The notes beneath the pieces are model-generated. The model was not told where the DNA came from, searched no databases, and saw nothing but the letters and a program-made list of their open reading frames with translations. The position numbers and the translations under genes are program-made. From positions 97,991 through 161,990 of the forward strand of contig NZ_JASITA010000018.1 of the NCBI RefSeq assembly GCF_030063415.1: a DNA stretch of 64,000 nucleotides. The letters run 5' to 3'. Position 1 is the first letter of the stretch. The number at the start of each line of letters is the position of its first letter. This DNA comes from Streptomyces sp. H27-C3. GTDB lineage: Bacteria; Actinomycetota; Actinomycetes; Streptomycetales; Streptomycetaceae. Below, in pieces: positions 44,701 to 51,385 of the stretch.

Positions 44701-44877
44701 ACGCACATCCTCGGCCTGCTGTACGAGGAGGAGCCCGACCCCGCCCCGACCCCGGCCGCACCGCAGCGCCCCGCAGCCGCAGCACCCCAGGAGGACCTCA
44801 CCGAGCTGTCCTTCGAAGACCTCATCCGGGCTGTCGAGAGCGATGTCTCGGCCCAGAAAGGAGACGGCAGGCCATGA
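35791..44877 (+). CDS. type I polyketide synthase, modules 2 and 3 (KS-KR-ACP / KS-AT-DH-KR-ACP)
   Basis: A 3028-residue bimodular synthase. An N-terminal coiled-coil docking helix is followed by module 2: KS about 40-457 (Cys200), no AT, KR about 840-1036 (YAAAN present; the W of A-type KRs in SAVWG), and ACP Ser1155. Module 3: KS from 1233 (Cys1403); AT about 1750-2047 with Ser1843 in GHSVGE and HAFHS near 1940 (malonyl type); DH with His2150 and Asp2317; KR about 2620-2804 (YAAAN); ACP Ser2937. Between KS and KR in module 2 only a KS-AT-linker-like segment and the post-AT motif LPAYPWQRRRF remain, so the AT was lost. The ATG at 35791 has RBS AAGGA. An ATG at 35734 overlapping the previous stop is an alternative. 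This matches ORF5 of the neocarzilin cluster as recalled. Confidence 0.93.
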   Translation: MDSLEATLASGGGKQTPLTRALDTIRTLRRQLGAEQGSQPVAVIGAGLRLPGGIEDLDGYWAALAEGRDGVRPMPHSRKGPFAKEWEGLPQRGGFLDEVLDFDAAFFGISPREARHLDPQHRLLLEVAWEAMEHAGVPSDTLAAARTGLYLGVMWQDYREWCEGEPDAYWATGNGHNFAAGRIAYALGLTGPAMTVDTACSSSLVAVHLAVQALRRGDCEIAFAAGANLIMSPRTMKLVQETRSLSPDGLCKTFDARANGFTRGEGIGAVLLKRLDHALRDGDQVLGVIRGTAVNQDGRSSGFTAPNVLAQVSLIETALADAGLQPSDVGYAETHGTGTALGDPIEMEAIATALGRRNGGAPLPVGAVKTNFGHLEGMAGIAGLIKAMLCVSRRQVPPVVHFRTLNPRIDLSGTGMLVPGTLQDWSAESGDCASVSSFGMSGTNAHAIVGPLHPDEVPVDRRGEQTPADVAGFELSAKTPEALRARAAQYAEHLAAIDPADYAAFAYTATAGRSRLEAGARIAAADPATAAAALRTLAAGEPSPQITLTQGRESAGDDLVAALPRRLLDLPAYPWQRRRFAPEQLAPAPAAETPQLPTHHAVVWEAAQPRTATPGGELLLAGDDQALLTGLTDRAAGIGLRGTVLAPHPVTALPEGWRHVTLPSDATDWARFWAADTTSGSTPLLLALRATALPVAQDGTPATDPAEAGARLCATVTTAVAALAESGRAHRAFALTRSACRSNPEEQVAATDHGLLPGLAPVLGLEFGPAWGGIVDLTDAPAEQELDTLLAFVASEGAVPADGTSLLEDLAAVRADGLKVARLRTSTAPAGTLEVREEATYLVTGGLGGVGRELTSELVARGARHLLLIGRRPEAELGAPASALLRELTDNGVQVVYRGGGCDTAEAMEAVQVALADLPPVRGVLHAAGTLERTPAKEAGVEEFAASLRGKFAGAWLLHQASLDWALDFFVTVSSVSAVWGTERCAAYAAANGGLDALAAHRTSLGLPAVSLAYGPWDLGDSGMADSASRDTFARVGVGALNAAAGRAALTGQASDGSGHLIVCPLDLTRFLPVMSRIRRRGLFAGAPTADGAPAQVSDIPREPSIAAELTALPERARAGAARGHVARIVAAQLGHDSAKAIGDDTGFFDLGLDSIMTVDLVARLSQAFGVAVLAADVFNHPTVARIAQHLLSADPAPQALPVAADTPQSHPAALTGMTAPAAQSPAQDGEREPIAIVGMAGRFPQSDSVDELWDLLRDGSDPIGPVPDGRYDKAAFHGEDGEPPRITTDQGGFLNNIARFDAAFFGIPAREAENLDPQQRLLLESAWHALESGGISPHSLKHSRTGVFVGISYADYARLLAESGSEHVDAYYSTGTSLNAAAGRLAYSLGLSGPAMAVDTACSSSLVALHLGVRSLRSGESDAVLVGGVNVILDPLASVSASRAHMLSPEGRCRTFSADANGFVRAEGCGVLVLKRLSDAQRDGDQVLAVVRGTAVNQDGASSGLTAPSGLAQQTLLTDALADASVNGADVSYLEAHGTGTSLGDPIELGAAWKVLGPGRRPGEPLQVGSVKSNIGHCESAAGMAALIKTILALRHDLIPANLHFSEPNPHVDWPEMNVRVVATPTPWRTGIKPRVAGVSGFGLTGTNAHIVLAEAPAGNPAVTSGEQAGATHILPLSAPDSEGLARLSEAWGERLRGAADEELAGLAATATAGRSHFPHRQVLLGATRDKLITQLAAPLPKQPVRAPRIAFLFSGQGSQRFGMGRDLYETEPVFRDVFDACDRELAPALGGSLVELTLHGTDPNAINETRVTQPALFAMELALAALWESWGVTPDLVMGHSVGEVAAAVHAGVMDLKTGLLLIARRADLMQGTERGAMLAVVAAEEQVLGWIAGMELDIAAVNTPTATVVSGDPAEIDRLMVKLGDEGVRNIRLGVSHAFHSRLLDPVLDELRTALQPLEFGPPQVPLVSNLTGQLAGPTTIDAEYWVRHARNPVRFHDGARQLSAQDIDICLEIGPDRTLVNLVRAAGLAPDGGVVPSLYRGSGDRAAVLAAVKALYEQGQKIDWRAVQAPRRTARSAAPLYPFAATTHWRPSPAQSTPTGVPAVSQAQPSAPVGPPWGTELRSPAVKGRVFVTERSTVYPPHLDDHRLFGTVQVAGASQTATVLSALGSAGEPVVLEDLHFPRALVLHDGERYELQVIEGEADHGTRTVSVQSLLDPERGQWQEHLTARLPGADPVGDRMAPDTDAFIAGADRHLSGEAFYRYLRGIGYLLGPSFSWVGDAWIRGNEALIRFDWPQEMNEDPAGYQIHPGLFDSLLQSSVSFAVHEEDPEPQDQEDALVIPFAAARVSFPGRPVPGRPLWGHVHAALREVPEAGFHQVDTADLQIFDEDGTTILAMDGFRFRLASKALLQSSLRQGTWHAYSLTWADRPEPAAASGRDRTHHIAVVGADTSAGREVYKAGEELGHRMTALAEDDFATVAADLIVDARFHPAADAPAEAETALDAALTLTRTLQTASPDIPYAVLGADDPAQAPVRETLWGMLASLEAEETDRRLLRVTLAAGWDGEGLVGALDRALGDGLAEPRLKVGGQGVQVARLAPYSGHLAPATAPAHDTGAALITGGLGALGLSSAAMLARQGCPAITLMARSAPDPQTQQIIDELVATGTRVSIVQGDVTDPADCARAVAEAGSHASLRTVLHLAGTTDDRAFIRVDRPALERVFAAKALGATRLAAALRGHTLDAFVLFSSASSVLGSAGQANYAAANGFLSGLADTLRAEGIPATSIAWGPWIPQARGGLAAAEAVRRAADRLGIGSLTDESAQPLLLTALTDGPARLVAVDVTADRFTAQLGDHPRAALLTDLADTAGRTGKAAQPGGRPRGWLKRSGGGLDALSAQARSDALQQFIRDATAETLGAPEPVDNEITFGDMGLDSIMVIDLRTRLSHALGIDLLATVALDHPTIPRIATHILGLLYEEEPDPAPTPAAPQRPAAAAPQEDLTELSFEDLIRAVESDVSAQKGDGRP

Positions 44878-47351
44878 GTGACGCCATGAACCCCGACAGC
44901 ATCCGGACTCTGATGGAGGACCAGCTCAGGCTCTCCCACCGACTCCGCGCCAGGATCGGCGAGTTGGAGGACGAGCGGCACGCCCCCGTGGCCGTGGTGG
45001 GCATGGGCCTGCGCCTCCCGCCCGCCATCAACACCCCTGAGCAGTACTGGGAGTTCCTCCTCGGCACCGACAGTGCCCGAGCCGGGATTCCCGAGGACCG
45101 CCCCGGCCTGCGGGTCGCCTATGACCCGGTACCCGGCCGGGCCGGACGCTCCTACGTCCAACACGCCGGATTCCTCGACGAGATAGCCCACTTCGACGCC
45201 GACTTCTTCGGCATCTCCAAGCGAGAGGCCAAGCTCCTCGACCCCCAGCAGCGGATGCTCCTCGAGACATCGTGGGAGGCGCTGGAGCGTGCCGGTGTCG
45301 CGGTCCGTCGCGCGGACCGGCTCAATGTCGGGATCTACCTCGGCATGATGACCTCCGAATACAGCGAGCGGAACGAGGACCGCGCCGACCTCTCGCGCAT
45401 CGACCCGTACTACGTCACCGGCGGCGGACTGAGCTTCGGCGCCGGACGGGTCAGCCACCTGCTGGGTTTCTCCGGCCCGGTGATGGGCGTGGAGACGGCC
45501 TGCTCCTCCTCCATGACCACCCTGCACCTGGCGATCCAGGGGCTGCGCAACCGCGAGTGCCGCTACGCCCTGGCCGGCGGCGCCAACCTGTTGCTCTCCG
45601 CCACCCTGATGGTCGCGCTCTGCCAGACCAGGGCACTGTCGGCGGACGGCCGCTCCAAGTCCTTCCTCGCCTCCGCGGACGGCTACGGGCGAGGTGAAGG
45701 AGTCGGGGTCGTGGCCCTGATGCGCCTCGATGACGCCGAACGCGAGGGCCGCCCGGTGCTGGCGGTCATCCGGGGCTCCGCCGTCAACCACGACGGCGCC
45801 GCATCCGGCCTCACCGCGCCCAACGGCCCCGCCCAGCAGGAAGTGATCCGGACCGCGCTGGCGGACGCGCGGATCGACCCGGCCGAGGTGGGCTTCGTGG
45901 AGGCCCACGGCACCGGGACCGTGCTCGGCGACCCGATCGAGATCGGCGCCCTGGACGGAGTGCTGGGCAAGGCAGTACGGGGCCGCGGTACGCCGCTGTC
46001 GATCGGCAGCGTCAAGTCCAGGCTCGGGCACCTCGAAGGCGCCTCGGGGATCGCCGCCGTGATGAAGACGGTCCTGATGCTCCAGCACGGAGTCATCCCG
46101 GCGGCCGCCGCACCCGACGACGGGGAGCTCAACGCACACATTCCGTGGGACCGGATGAAGTTCACCGTCCCCCGACAGAACCAGCCCTGGCCCGCCCAAC
46201 TGCCGCGCCGCGTAGTGGGGATCAACTCCTTCGGCATGAGCGGCGTCAACGTCCACGCCGTCCTGGAGGCCTACGAGCCCACAGCCGGGACGAGCGAGGC
46301 GGTCGTACGACCCGAACTGCTCACCCTCTCCGCCAAGGACGCCGACGCCCTCACCCGGCTCGCCCAGCAGGTCGCCCGGCACCTGGATCAGGCGGACGCC
46401 GCCGCACTGCCCGGCGTCTGCCACACCCTGCGCGCCGGACGGGCCCCCTTCGCCCATCGGATCGCCGTCACGGGATCCACGGCGGGCGAACTGGCCGAAG
46501 CCCTGCGCGCCACCCCGCCCAGGGCGCCCGCACCCACCCTGGCGGCACCGCTGTCCGTCACCCTTGACGTCACCGGCGAGGGGCAACGGCTCGAGGCCGC
46601 GCTGGCCGCCCTGGGCAGCGCCTTCCCGGCGCTGACCGAAGTACTGGGCGGCGATGGTCCGGGGCCACGGTGGCGGTCCCTGCTGCAACACTTCGGGCTC
46701 CGCGTGCAGTTGCACCGCCGGGAGGAGAGCGCCACCGGGGTACTCGCCGAGATCGGGTGGGAGGCGGCCGGCGTCCGCCACACGCTGCCGCTGGCCAACG
46801 AGCACCCGGACACCGCGCCGGTCCTGCTCCAAGCCGCGCTGGGCGCCCTCTTCCTCACCGGAGCGGACCTGCGCCTCGACGCCCTGAGCGCTCCCGGTAC
46901 CCGCTTCGCGGGCGACCTGCCCACGTACCCGTTCCAGGGCAAGCGCCACTGGATCGACGAACCCGCCGCGTCCGACGAAGGGGCCGGGCAGCCACAGGGC
47001 GACCCGCAGAGCATCCTCGCGCCCCTCACCCTCGACCAGGACGGCCTCGTCGACTATCTGCTGGCCCAGTTGCAGGACGTACTGCAGGCCGATGAGATCG
47101 ACCCGGAAAATTCGTTCCTGGACCTGGGCGGGGACTCCTTCCTGTCCACCCTGTTCATCACCCGAGTCGAGGCACGCTACGAGGTGGGCATCACCGCCGA
47201 CCAGCTCTCCTTGGACATGCCGCTGCGCGACCTTATGGGGAAACTCGCCGAGAGCATCGGCGCGACCGCCGAGGCGAAGCGGCGGGCCAAGGGCGCCGGC
47301 GAGGGCACCGGCGCGACCGCAGAGGCGAGCCAGCGGGGGGCAGGTCGATGA
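44874..47351 (+). CDS. type I polyketide synthase, module 4 (KS-ACP, AT-less)
   Basis: An 825-residue synthase starting in a 4-bp overlap with the previous stop. The N-terminal docking coil (EDQLRLSHRLRARIGELEDE) is followed by KS about 40-460 with Cys210 (ETACSSS), HGTGT and a KSRLGH histidine. Residues about 540-690 keep AT-flank traces (FPALTEVLGG; then ALGALFLTGADLRLDAL and LPTYPFQGKRHW) but no GHSxG core. The ACP Ser755 lies in a peptidyl-carrier-like LGGDSF. No KR, DH or thioesterase domain is fused. A last condensation without reduction would leave a beta-keto acid, consistent with decarboxylative release to a ketone. It corresponds to ORF6 of the neocarzilin description as recalled. 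Confidence 0.92.
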   Translation: MSDAMNPDSIRTLMEDQLRLSHRLRARIGELEDERHAPVAVVGMGLRLPPAINTPEQYWEFLLGTDSARAGIPEDRPGLRVAYDPVPGRAGRSYVQHAGFLDEIAHFDADFFGISKREAKLLDPQQRMLLETSWEALERAGVAVRRADRLNVGIYLGMMTSEYSERNEDRADLSRIDPYYVTGGGLSFGAGRVSHLLGFSGPVMGVETACSSSMTTLHLAIQGLRNRECRYALAGGANLLLSATLMVALCQTRALSADGRSKSFLASADGYGRGEGVGVVALMRLDDAEREGRPVLAVIRGSAVNHDGAASGLTAPNGPAQQEVIRTALADARIDPAEVGFVEAHGTGTVLGDPIEIGALDGVLGKAVRGRGTPLSIGSVKSRLGHLEGASGIAAVMKTVLMLQHGVIPAAAAPDDGELNAHIPWDRMKFTVPRQNQPWPAQLPRRVVGINSFGMSGVNVHAVLEAYEPTAGTSEAVVRPELLTLSAKDADALTRLAQQVARHLDQADAAALPGVCHTLRAGRAPFAHRIAVTGSTAGELAEALRATPPRAPAPTLAAPLSVTLDVTGEGQRLEAALAALGSAFPALTEVLGGDGPGPRWRSLLQHFGLRVQLHRREESATGVLAEIGWEAAGVRHTLPLANEHPDTAPVLLQAALGALFLTGADLRLDALSAPGTRFAGDLPTYPFQGKRHWIDEPAASDEGAGQPQGDPQSILAPLTLDQDGLVDYLLAQLQDVLQADEIDPENSFLDLGGDSFLSTLFITRVEARYEVGITADQLSLDMPLRDLMGKLAESIGATAEAKRRAKGAGEGTGATAEASQRGAGR

Positions 47352-48133
47352 GCGCCGCCGACGCATTCACCAGGGCACGCACCGTCGACACCCCCACGCT
47401 GCGCCTCGTCGTGGTGCCGCACGCGGGTGGTTCGGGAAACGTGTACTACCCCATGTCCCGCTCCCTGCCGCCCACCTGGGAACTACTTCTGCTCGACCTG
47501 CCGGGGCGCGGCCGACGGCACACCTCCGACCCGCTGGTGGACATGACCTCCGTGGTCGCCCGGGTCACGGACGACATCCTGGCCGTCTCCGACGCCACCC
47601 CGACCGCGATCTTCGGCCACAGCCTCGGTGCGGTGATCGCCTTCGAAGCGGCGCGGTCCCTGCAGGCCCAGGGTGCCGCCCCGGTGTGGGTCGGCGTCTC
47701 CGGTCGGCAGGCGCCCGTACTCCAGCCCGCCAACCGGCTGCTCGACCCCAGCCTCTCCGACGTGGAGCTGGCCCGCCGACTGGCCCGCCTGGGCGGGCTG
47801 CCCGCCCGGCTGGACGAACTGCCCGAGTTCCGGGACCGGTTCATCAAGCTCATCCGCGCCGACCTGCGGGCCCTGGACTCCTACCGGCCCGATCCGCAGC
47901 GGCAGCCGCTCACCTGCCCGCTCACCGTCTTCGCCTCCACCGACGACGCGATGGCCGCACCGTCCGGAGCCTCCGCCTGGGGCCGCGAAACCACCATGGG
48001 ATTGCGTCAACAGGTCTTCGACGGCGGGCACTTCCACTTCTTCGGAGAGACATTCCCCGCGTTCACCGCAGTACTGGCCTCCGAGATCCAACACGCCCTG
48101 GGCCGACTCGAAGCCGCCGCACCCGGTACCTGA
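47348..48133 (+). CDS. type II thioesterase
   Basis: A 261-residue alpha/beta hydrolase of the external (type II) thioesterase family. The nucleophile is Ser92 in IFGHSLGAVIAF, the acid is probably in FASTDDAMAAP, and the histidine is in DGGHFHFF. The N-terminal LVVVPHAGGSGNVYY is the family's oxyanion loop. It starts in a 4-bp overlap with the module 4 gene, so translation is coupled. General TEII roles are clearing misloaded carrier proteins. For neocarzilin, release with decarboxylation by this protein has been proposed (recalled), because the last PKS protein has no TE domain. A strong terminator follows. Confidence 0.9.
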   Translation: MSAADAFTRARTVDTPTLRLVVVPHAGGSGNVYYPMSRSLPPTWELLLLDLPGRGRRHTSDPLVDMTSVVARVTDDILAVSDATPTAIFGHSLGAVIAFEAARSLQAQGAAPVWVGVSGRQAPVLQPANRLLDPSLSDVELARRLARLGGLPARLDELPEFRDRFIKLIRADLRALDSYRPDPQRQPLTCPLTVFASTDDAMAAPSGASAWGRETTMGLRQQVFDGGHFHFFGETFPAFTAVLASEIQHALGRLEAAAPGT

Positions 48134-48144
48134 CACGACCAGTG

Positions 48145-48181
48145 CCGCAGCGGAGCGCCTTATGTAGGCGCTCCGCTGCGG
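48145..48181 (+). terminator. 15-bp perfect hairpin at the end of the PKS operon
   Basis: CCGCAGCGGAGCGCC (48145-48159) pairs exactly with 48167-48181 around a 7-nt loop, starting 12 bp after the thioesterase stop. It marks the end of the halogenase/PKS/TE transcription block. Confidence 0.82.
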
Positions 48182-48220
48182 GACCCCACCCGATCGACCA
48201 ACCTGCCAGGAGGACACGGC

Positions 48221-48811
48221 ATGACGTCAGAACAGCACCCGGCACACCAACTGGCCGGCCCGCCCGTCTCCGGGGCCCTCTCGGCAGTGCCACGTGAGCA
48301 GCCAACAGACTTCCGCTCTCTGATGTCGGGGTTCCCCACCGGCGTCACCGTCGTGACCACCTGCGGTGCCGACGGCATCCCCCGCGGGATGACCCTGACC
48401 TCTCTGTGCAGCGTCTCCCTGGACCCGCCCGTCCTCCTGGTCTGCATGCGCACGGGCAGCCCCACCCTCGACGCCGTCCTGGAAAGCGGGTCGTTCGCGG
48501 TCAACCTGCTGCACCTGAGGGCCCGGACCACCGCCGAACTCTTCGCCTCCGGAGCACCCGACCGGTTCGACCGGGTGTCGTGGCACGCACAGGCACCTGC
48601 CGCCGGCCCACACCTGCTGGAAGCGGCCCACACCATCGCCGACTGCTCGGTCACCGCCCACCACGAAGTCGGCGACCACGTCGTCATCATGGGCGGAGTC
48701 ATGGCCGTCAGCCGCCTCGGGGGCGACCAATACCCCCTGCTCTACGGGCTCTGCCGCTTCGCCACCTGGCCGGAGACCGACGACCTCCTGTCGTACGACT
48801 TCATCTCCTGA
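48221..48811 (+). CDS. flavin reductase
   Basis: A 196-residue flavin:NAD(P)H reductase of the HpaC/DIM6-NTAB family. The FMN-binding core includes FRSLMSGFPTGVTVVTT (about residues 31-47), GMTLTSLCSVSLDPPVLLVC and FAVNLLHLRARTTAELFA. It reduces free FAD or FMN and thereby feeds flavin-dependent halogenases. Two such halogenases are encoded nearby and no other reductase is seen in the cluster, so this is the probable partner. RBS AGGAGG is at ideal spacing. It is located after the PKS terminator with its own promoter space. Confidence 0.88.
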   Translation: MTSEQHPAHQLAGPPVSGALSAVPREQPTDFRSLMSGFPTGVTVVTTCGADGIPRGMTLTSLCSVSLDPPVLLVCMRTGSPTLDAVLESGSFAVNLLHLRARTTAELFASGAPDRFDRVSWHAQAPAAGPHLLEAAHTIADCSVTAHHEVGDHVVIMGGVMAVSRLGGDQYPLLYGLCRFATWPETDDLLSYDFIS

Positions 48812-48840
48812 CACTCCTGACACCTCTCACAATCCTGAAG

Positions 48841-48910
48841 CGGCCCGGGGTTTTTTGATACGGACCAGGGTTTCTTGAAACGGCCCGGGATTTCTTGAAA
48901 CGGCCAGGCA
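48841..48910. repeat. 20-bp tandem repeats upstream of the adenylation-like gene
   Basis: Three consecutive 20-bp units start at 48841, 48861 and 48881 (consensus CGGCCCGGGTTTCTTGAAA with about one base variable in length), and a half unit starts at 48901. The period of about two helical turns puts each unit on the same DNA face. They lie between the flavin reductase stop and the ribosome-binding site of the next gene. Confidence 0.85.
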
Positions 48911-48934
48911 CACCACCGGAACGAGGGGGGAACA

Positions 48935-50167
48935 GTGATCACCGACCAGGCGACGGCCCTTCGCCGTCCCACGCAACTCTCGGCAAGGCAGCCCGAAGCC
49001 ACCGGACTCACCCTCGACCAGGTCTTCGCGACGATTGCGCAGCACCACCCGACGCGGATCGCGGTCCAGGACGGCTGGAGCCAACTGACGTACGGCCAGA
49101 CCGACCGCCAGGCCACCCAGCTCGCCGCGGCCCTGGTCCAGGGCGGGGTCCAGCTCGGCGACCCGCTGTTCGTGCACTGCGAGAACCACCGCCACGCCCT
49201 GGTGGCGCAGCTGGCCGTCCTGAAGGCGGGTGGCGTATGCGTGCCCACCCCCCGCGCGCCCTACGAGGGCGGTCTGCCCGCCGCCGCCCGGCAGATCTCG
49301 GCGCGCGCAGTCCTGTGCAGCCGCTCCACCTACGACAAGGACGTGGGCTCCATCCCCTCCTTGGCGCTGGACGACCCGGCCACCTGGCGCAGGATCGCCT
49401 CGGCCGCACCGGAACCGACCCTGCCGAGGTCCGCCCCCGAGGCAGCCGCGTACCTCCTGCTGGGCGGTGACACGAGCCCGACCGCCCACGGCCGGCTCAT
49501 CGACCACCGCTCCTGGCTCAGGTCGGCCGCCGACCGCTCCCGCCGCATCGGCAGCGAGCCACAGACCGTGACCATCGACGAACCTCCCATGTCCCCGGCC
49601 GCGCTGGCCGCCATGTGGTGGGCCTTCTCCCGGGCCGGCACACTCCACACCGCCCCCTGGCAGAGCGACGGGCAGTGGCCCCTGACCGGGGGGCCTGACA
49701 GCGCCGCCGTACTCACTCCGGCCGACTACGCCCACCACCTCGCGACCGAGCCGACCGACCTGCCGCCGCAGGGATCCGCCGTGAACCCGGCGGCCGTGGT
49801 GCTCATCGGAGGCCCCTGCTCGCGGGACATCATCGCCCGCCACTTCCGCGCCCGCCCCGGCACCCGGCTCTGGGCGGAGTTCGCCCCGGCGGACGGATCC
49901 GTGCCCTGGACGGCGCAGGAACTCCTCGCAGGGGACGCGAATCGCCCGAGCACCCTCGACGTGGGAGGCCCGGTGCCACCCGTCCTGCTCCGCGTGCTCG
50001 GGCCGGCGGGGGAGACCCTGCCACGGCACAGACATGGCGAACTCGTCGCCATCGGGCCCTCACGGCTCTCCGAGGACGTCCACCGCTCCGGCTGGTACGG
50101 GCACTGGACGCCCGAAAACACCCTCGACCTCACGGGGCGGCAGCGCCCGCCCGGCGGCGCTGTGTGA
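48935..50167 (+). CDS. degenerate adenylation-like (ANL superfamily) protein
   Basis: A 410-residue protein with the N-terminal shape of acyl/aminoacyl-AMP ligases: LTLDQVFATIAQHHPTRIAV, LTYGQTDRQATQLAAALVQG and VAQLAVLKAGGVCVPTPRA. However, the phosphate-binding core A3 is replaced by LLGGDTSPTAHGRL, the usual NxYGPTE region reads LWAEFAPADGS, and the protein ends at the A7-like RSGWYGHWTPENTLDL. It therefore lacks the whole C-terminal subdomain with the catalytic lysine. The frame is intact and has a good RBS (GAGGGGGG) before its GTG start, so it seems maintained. It probably does not adenylate. A structural or binding role is possible but unproven. By position it is the ninth gene counted from the antiporter. 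Confidence 0.75.
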   Translation: MITDQATALRRPTQLSARQPEATGLTLDQVFATIAQHHPTRIAVQDGWSQLTYGQTDRQATQLAAALVQGGVQLGDPLFVHCENHRHALVAQLAVLKAGGVCVPTPRAPYEGGLPAAARQISARAVLCSRSTYDKDVGSIPSLALDDPATWRRIASAAPEPTLPRSAPEAAAYLLLGGDTSPTAHGRLIDHRSWLRSAADRSRRIGSEPQTVTIDEPPMSPAALAAMWWAFSRAGTLHTAPWQSDGQWPLTGGPDSAAVLTPADYAHHLATEPTDLPPQGSAVNPAAVVLIGGPCSRDIIARHFRARPGTRLWAEFAPADGSVPWTAQELLAGDANRPSTLDVGGPVPPVLLRVLGPAGETLPRHRHGELVAIGPSRLSEDVHRSGWYGHWTPENTLDLTGRQRPPGGAV

Positions 50168-50225
50168 ACGGTCCGACCCGGCACGACAGCCCTGCCCACT
50201 ACGCCGAAGCCGAAATGGAAGCCTC

Positions 50226-51383
50226 ATGACTGTGCCCAGGACGTCCCACGCGGCGAACTTCTCCGACGCACTGAGTGCCTTCACCACCCATGCCTTCACC
50301 ACCCACACCGAGGAGCCCGCACCGATCCAGCTCTTGACGCCCGCAGGCACCCTCGTACACCATCCGGACGACACGCCTGGCTATGATCCCGTCCAACTAC
50401 GTGCTTTCTACCGGGACATGGTGATGGCCCGCAGTATCGACACCGAGGCAACCGCACTCCAGCGCCAGGGCGAACTGGGCCTGTGGCCTCCGCTGACAGG
50501 TCAGGAAGCAGCACAGATCGGCTCGGCCCACGCCCTGCGCGCCGACGACTACGCCTTCCCCAGCTATCGCGAGCACGGTGTCGCCTGGTGCCGCGGGGTC
50601 GACCCCGTGGACGTCGTCAGGATCTACCGCGGGGTCACGAACGGCGGCTGGGACCCACGGGAGAAGAACTTCCACCTCTACACCCTGGTCGTCGGCTCAC
50701 ACGCCCTGCACGCCACCGGCTACGCGATGGGCCTGGCCAAGAAGGGCTCCGACGCGGCCGTCATCGCCTACTTCGGCGACGGCGCCACCAGCGAGGGCGA
50801 TGTGTCCGAAGCCTTCACCTTCGCCGCTGTCTACGACGCACCGGTCGTCTTCTTCTGCCAGAACAACCAATGGGCCATCTCCGAGCCCGTCGAGCGCCAG
50901 CTGCGCGGACCGCTGTACCGGCGCGCCCACGGCTTCGGATTCCCCGGCGTCCAGGTCGACGGGAACGACGTGCTCGCCGTACACGCGGTGACCCAGGCAG
51001 CGCTGGAGCACGTACGGACCGGCAACGGGCCCTTCTTCATCGAGGCGTCGACCTACCGCATGGGCGCCCACACCACCTCGGACGACCCGACCCGCTACCG
51101 GCGCGCCGCCGAAGTGGACGAGTGGCGCGCCAAGGATCCGATCGATCGGATCCGGACCCATCTGATCAGCGAGAACCATGCCACGCAGGAATTCTTCGAC
51201 GGCGTCGAGCGCGAGGCCACGGAGCTCACCCATCGCATCCGACGCGAGGTACGCACCATGCCGAATCCCGACCGGATGGAGGTCTTCAGCCACGTGTACG
51301 CCGGCGGACACCCGCTCGTGGACGAGGAGCGCGCGCAATTCGCCGCCTACCAGCAGTCCTTCGCCGACGACGGGGCCAAGTAA
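50226..51383 (+). CDS. branched-chain 2-oxoacid dehydrogenase E1 alpha
   Basis: A 385-residue thiamine-diphosphate enzyme subunit. The TPP/Mg motif is GDGATSEGDVSEAFTFAA closing with QNNQWAIS (about residues 181-220); the substrate and E1beta contact region is TGQEAAQIGSAHAL, then FPSYREHGVAWCRG. The phosphorylation-loop analogue MGAHTTSDDPTRYR is near 279. With E1beta and E2 it decarboxylates branched 2-oxoacids from Val, Leu or Ile to branched acyl-CoA. In this cluster it would supply the PKS starter unit. The ATG at 50226 lies 58 bp after the adenylation-like gene. Pyruvate dehydrogenase E1alpha is less likely from the flanking pattern, but not excluded. Confidence 0.87.
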   Translation: MTVPRTSHAANFSDALSAFTTHAFTTHTEEPAPIQLLTPAGTLVHHPDDTPGYDPVQLRAFYRDMVMARSIDTEATALQRQGELGLWPPLTGQEAAQIGSAHALRADDYAFPSYREHGVAWCRGVDPVDVVRIYRGVTNGGWDPREKNFHLYTLVVGSHALHATGYAMGLAKKGSDAAVIAYFGDGATSEGDVSEAFTFAAVYDAPVVFFCQNNQWAISEPVERQLRGPLYRRAHGFGFPGVQVDGNDVLAVHAVTQAALEHVRTGNGPFFIEASTYRMGAHTTSDDPTRYRRAAEVDEWRAKDPIDRIRTHLISENHATQEFFDGVEREATELTHRIRREVRTMPNPDRMEVFSHVYAGGHPLVDEERAQFAAYQQSFADDGAK

Positions 51384-51385
51384 CC

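Noticed and set aside
35791..47351. Trans-AT polyketide synthase
   Set aside because: Two modules have cis ATs, the AT-less modules retain post-AT linkers, and no free-standing AT gene is in the window.
48841..48910. Tandem 20-bp repeats as a CRISPR array
   Set aside because: Units are directly adjacent with no spacers, and no cas genes are near.
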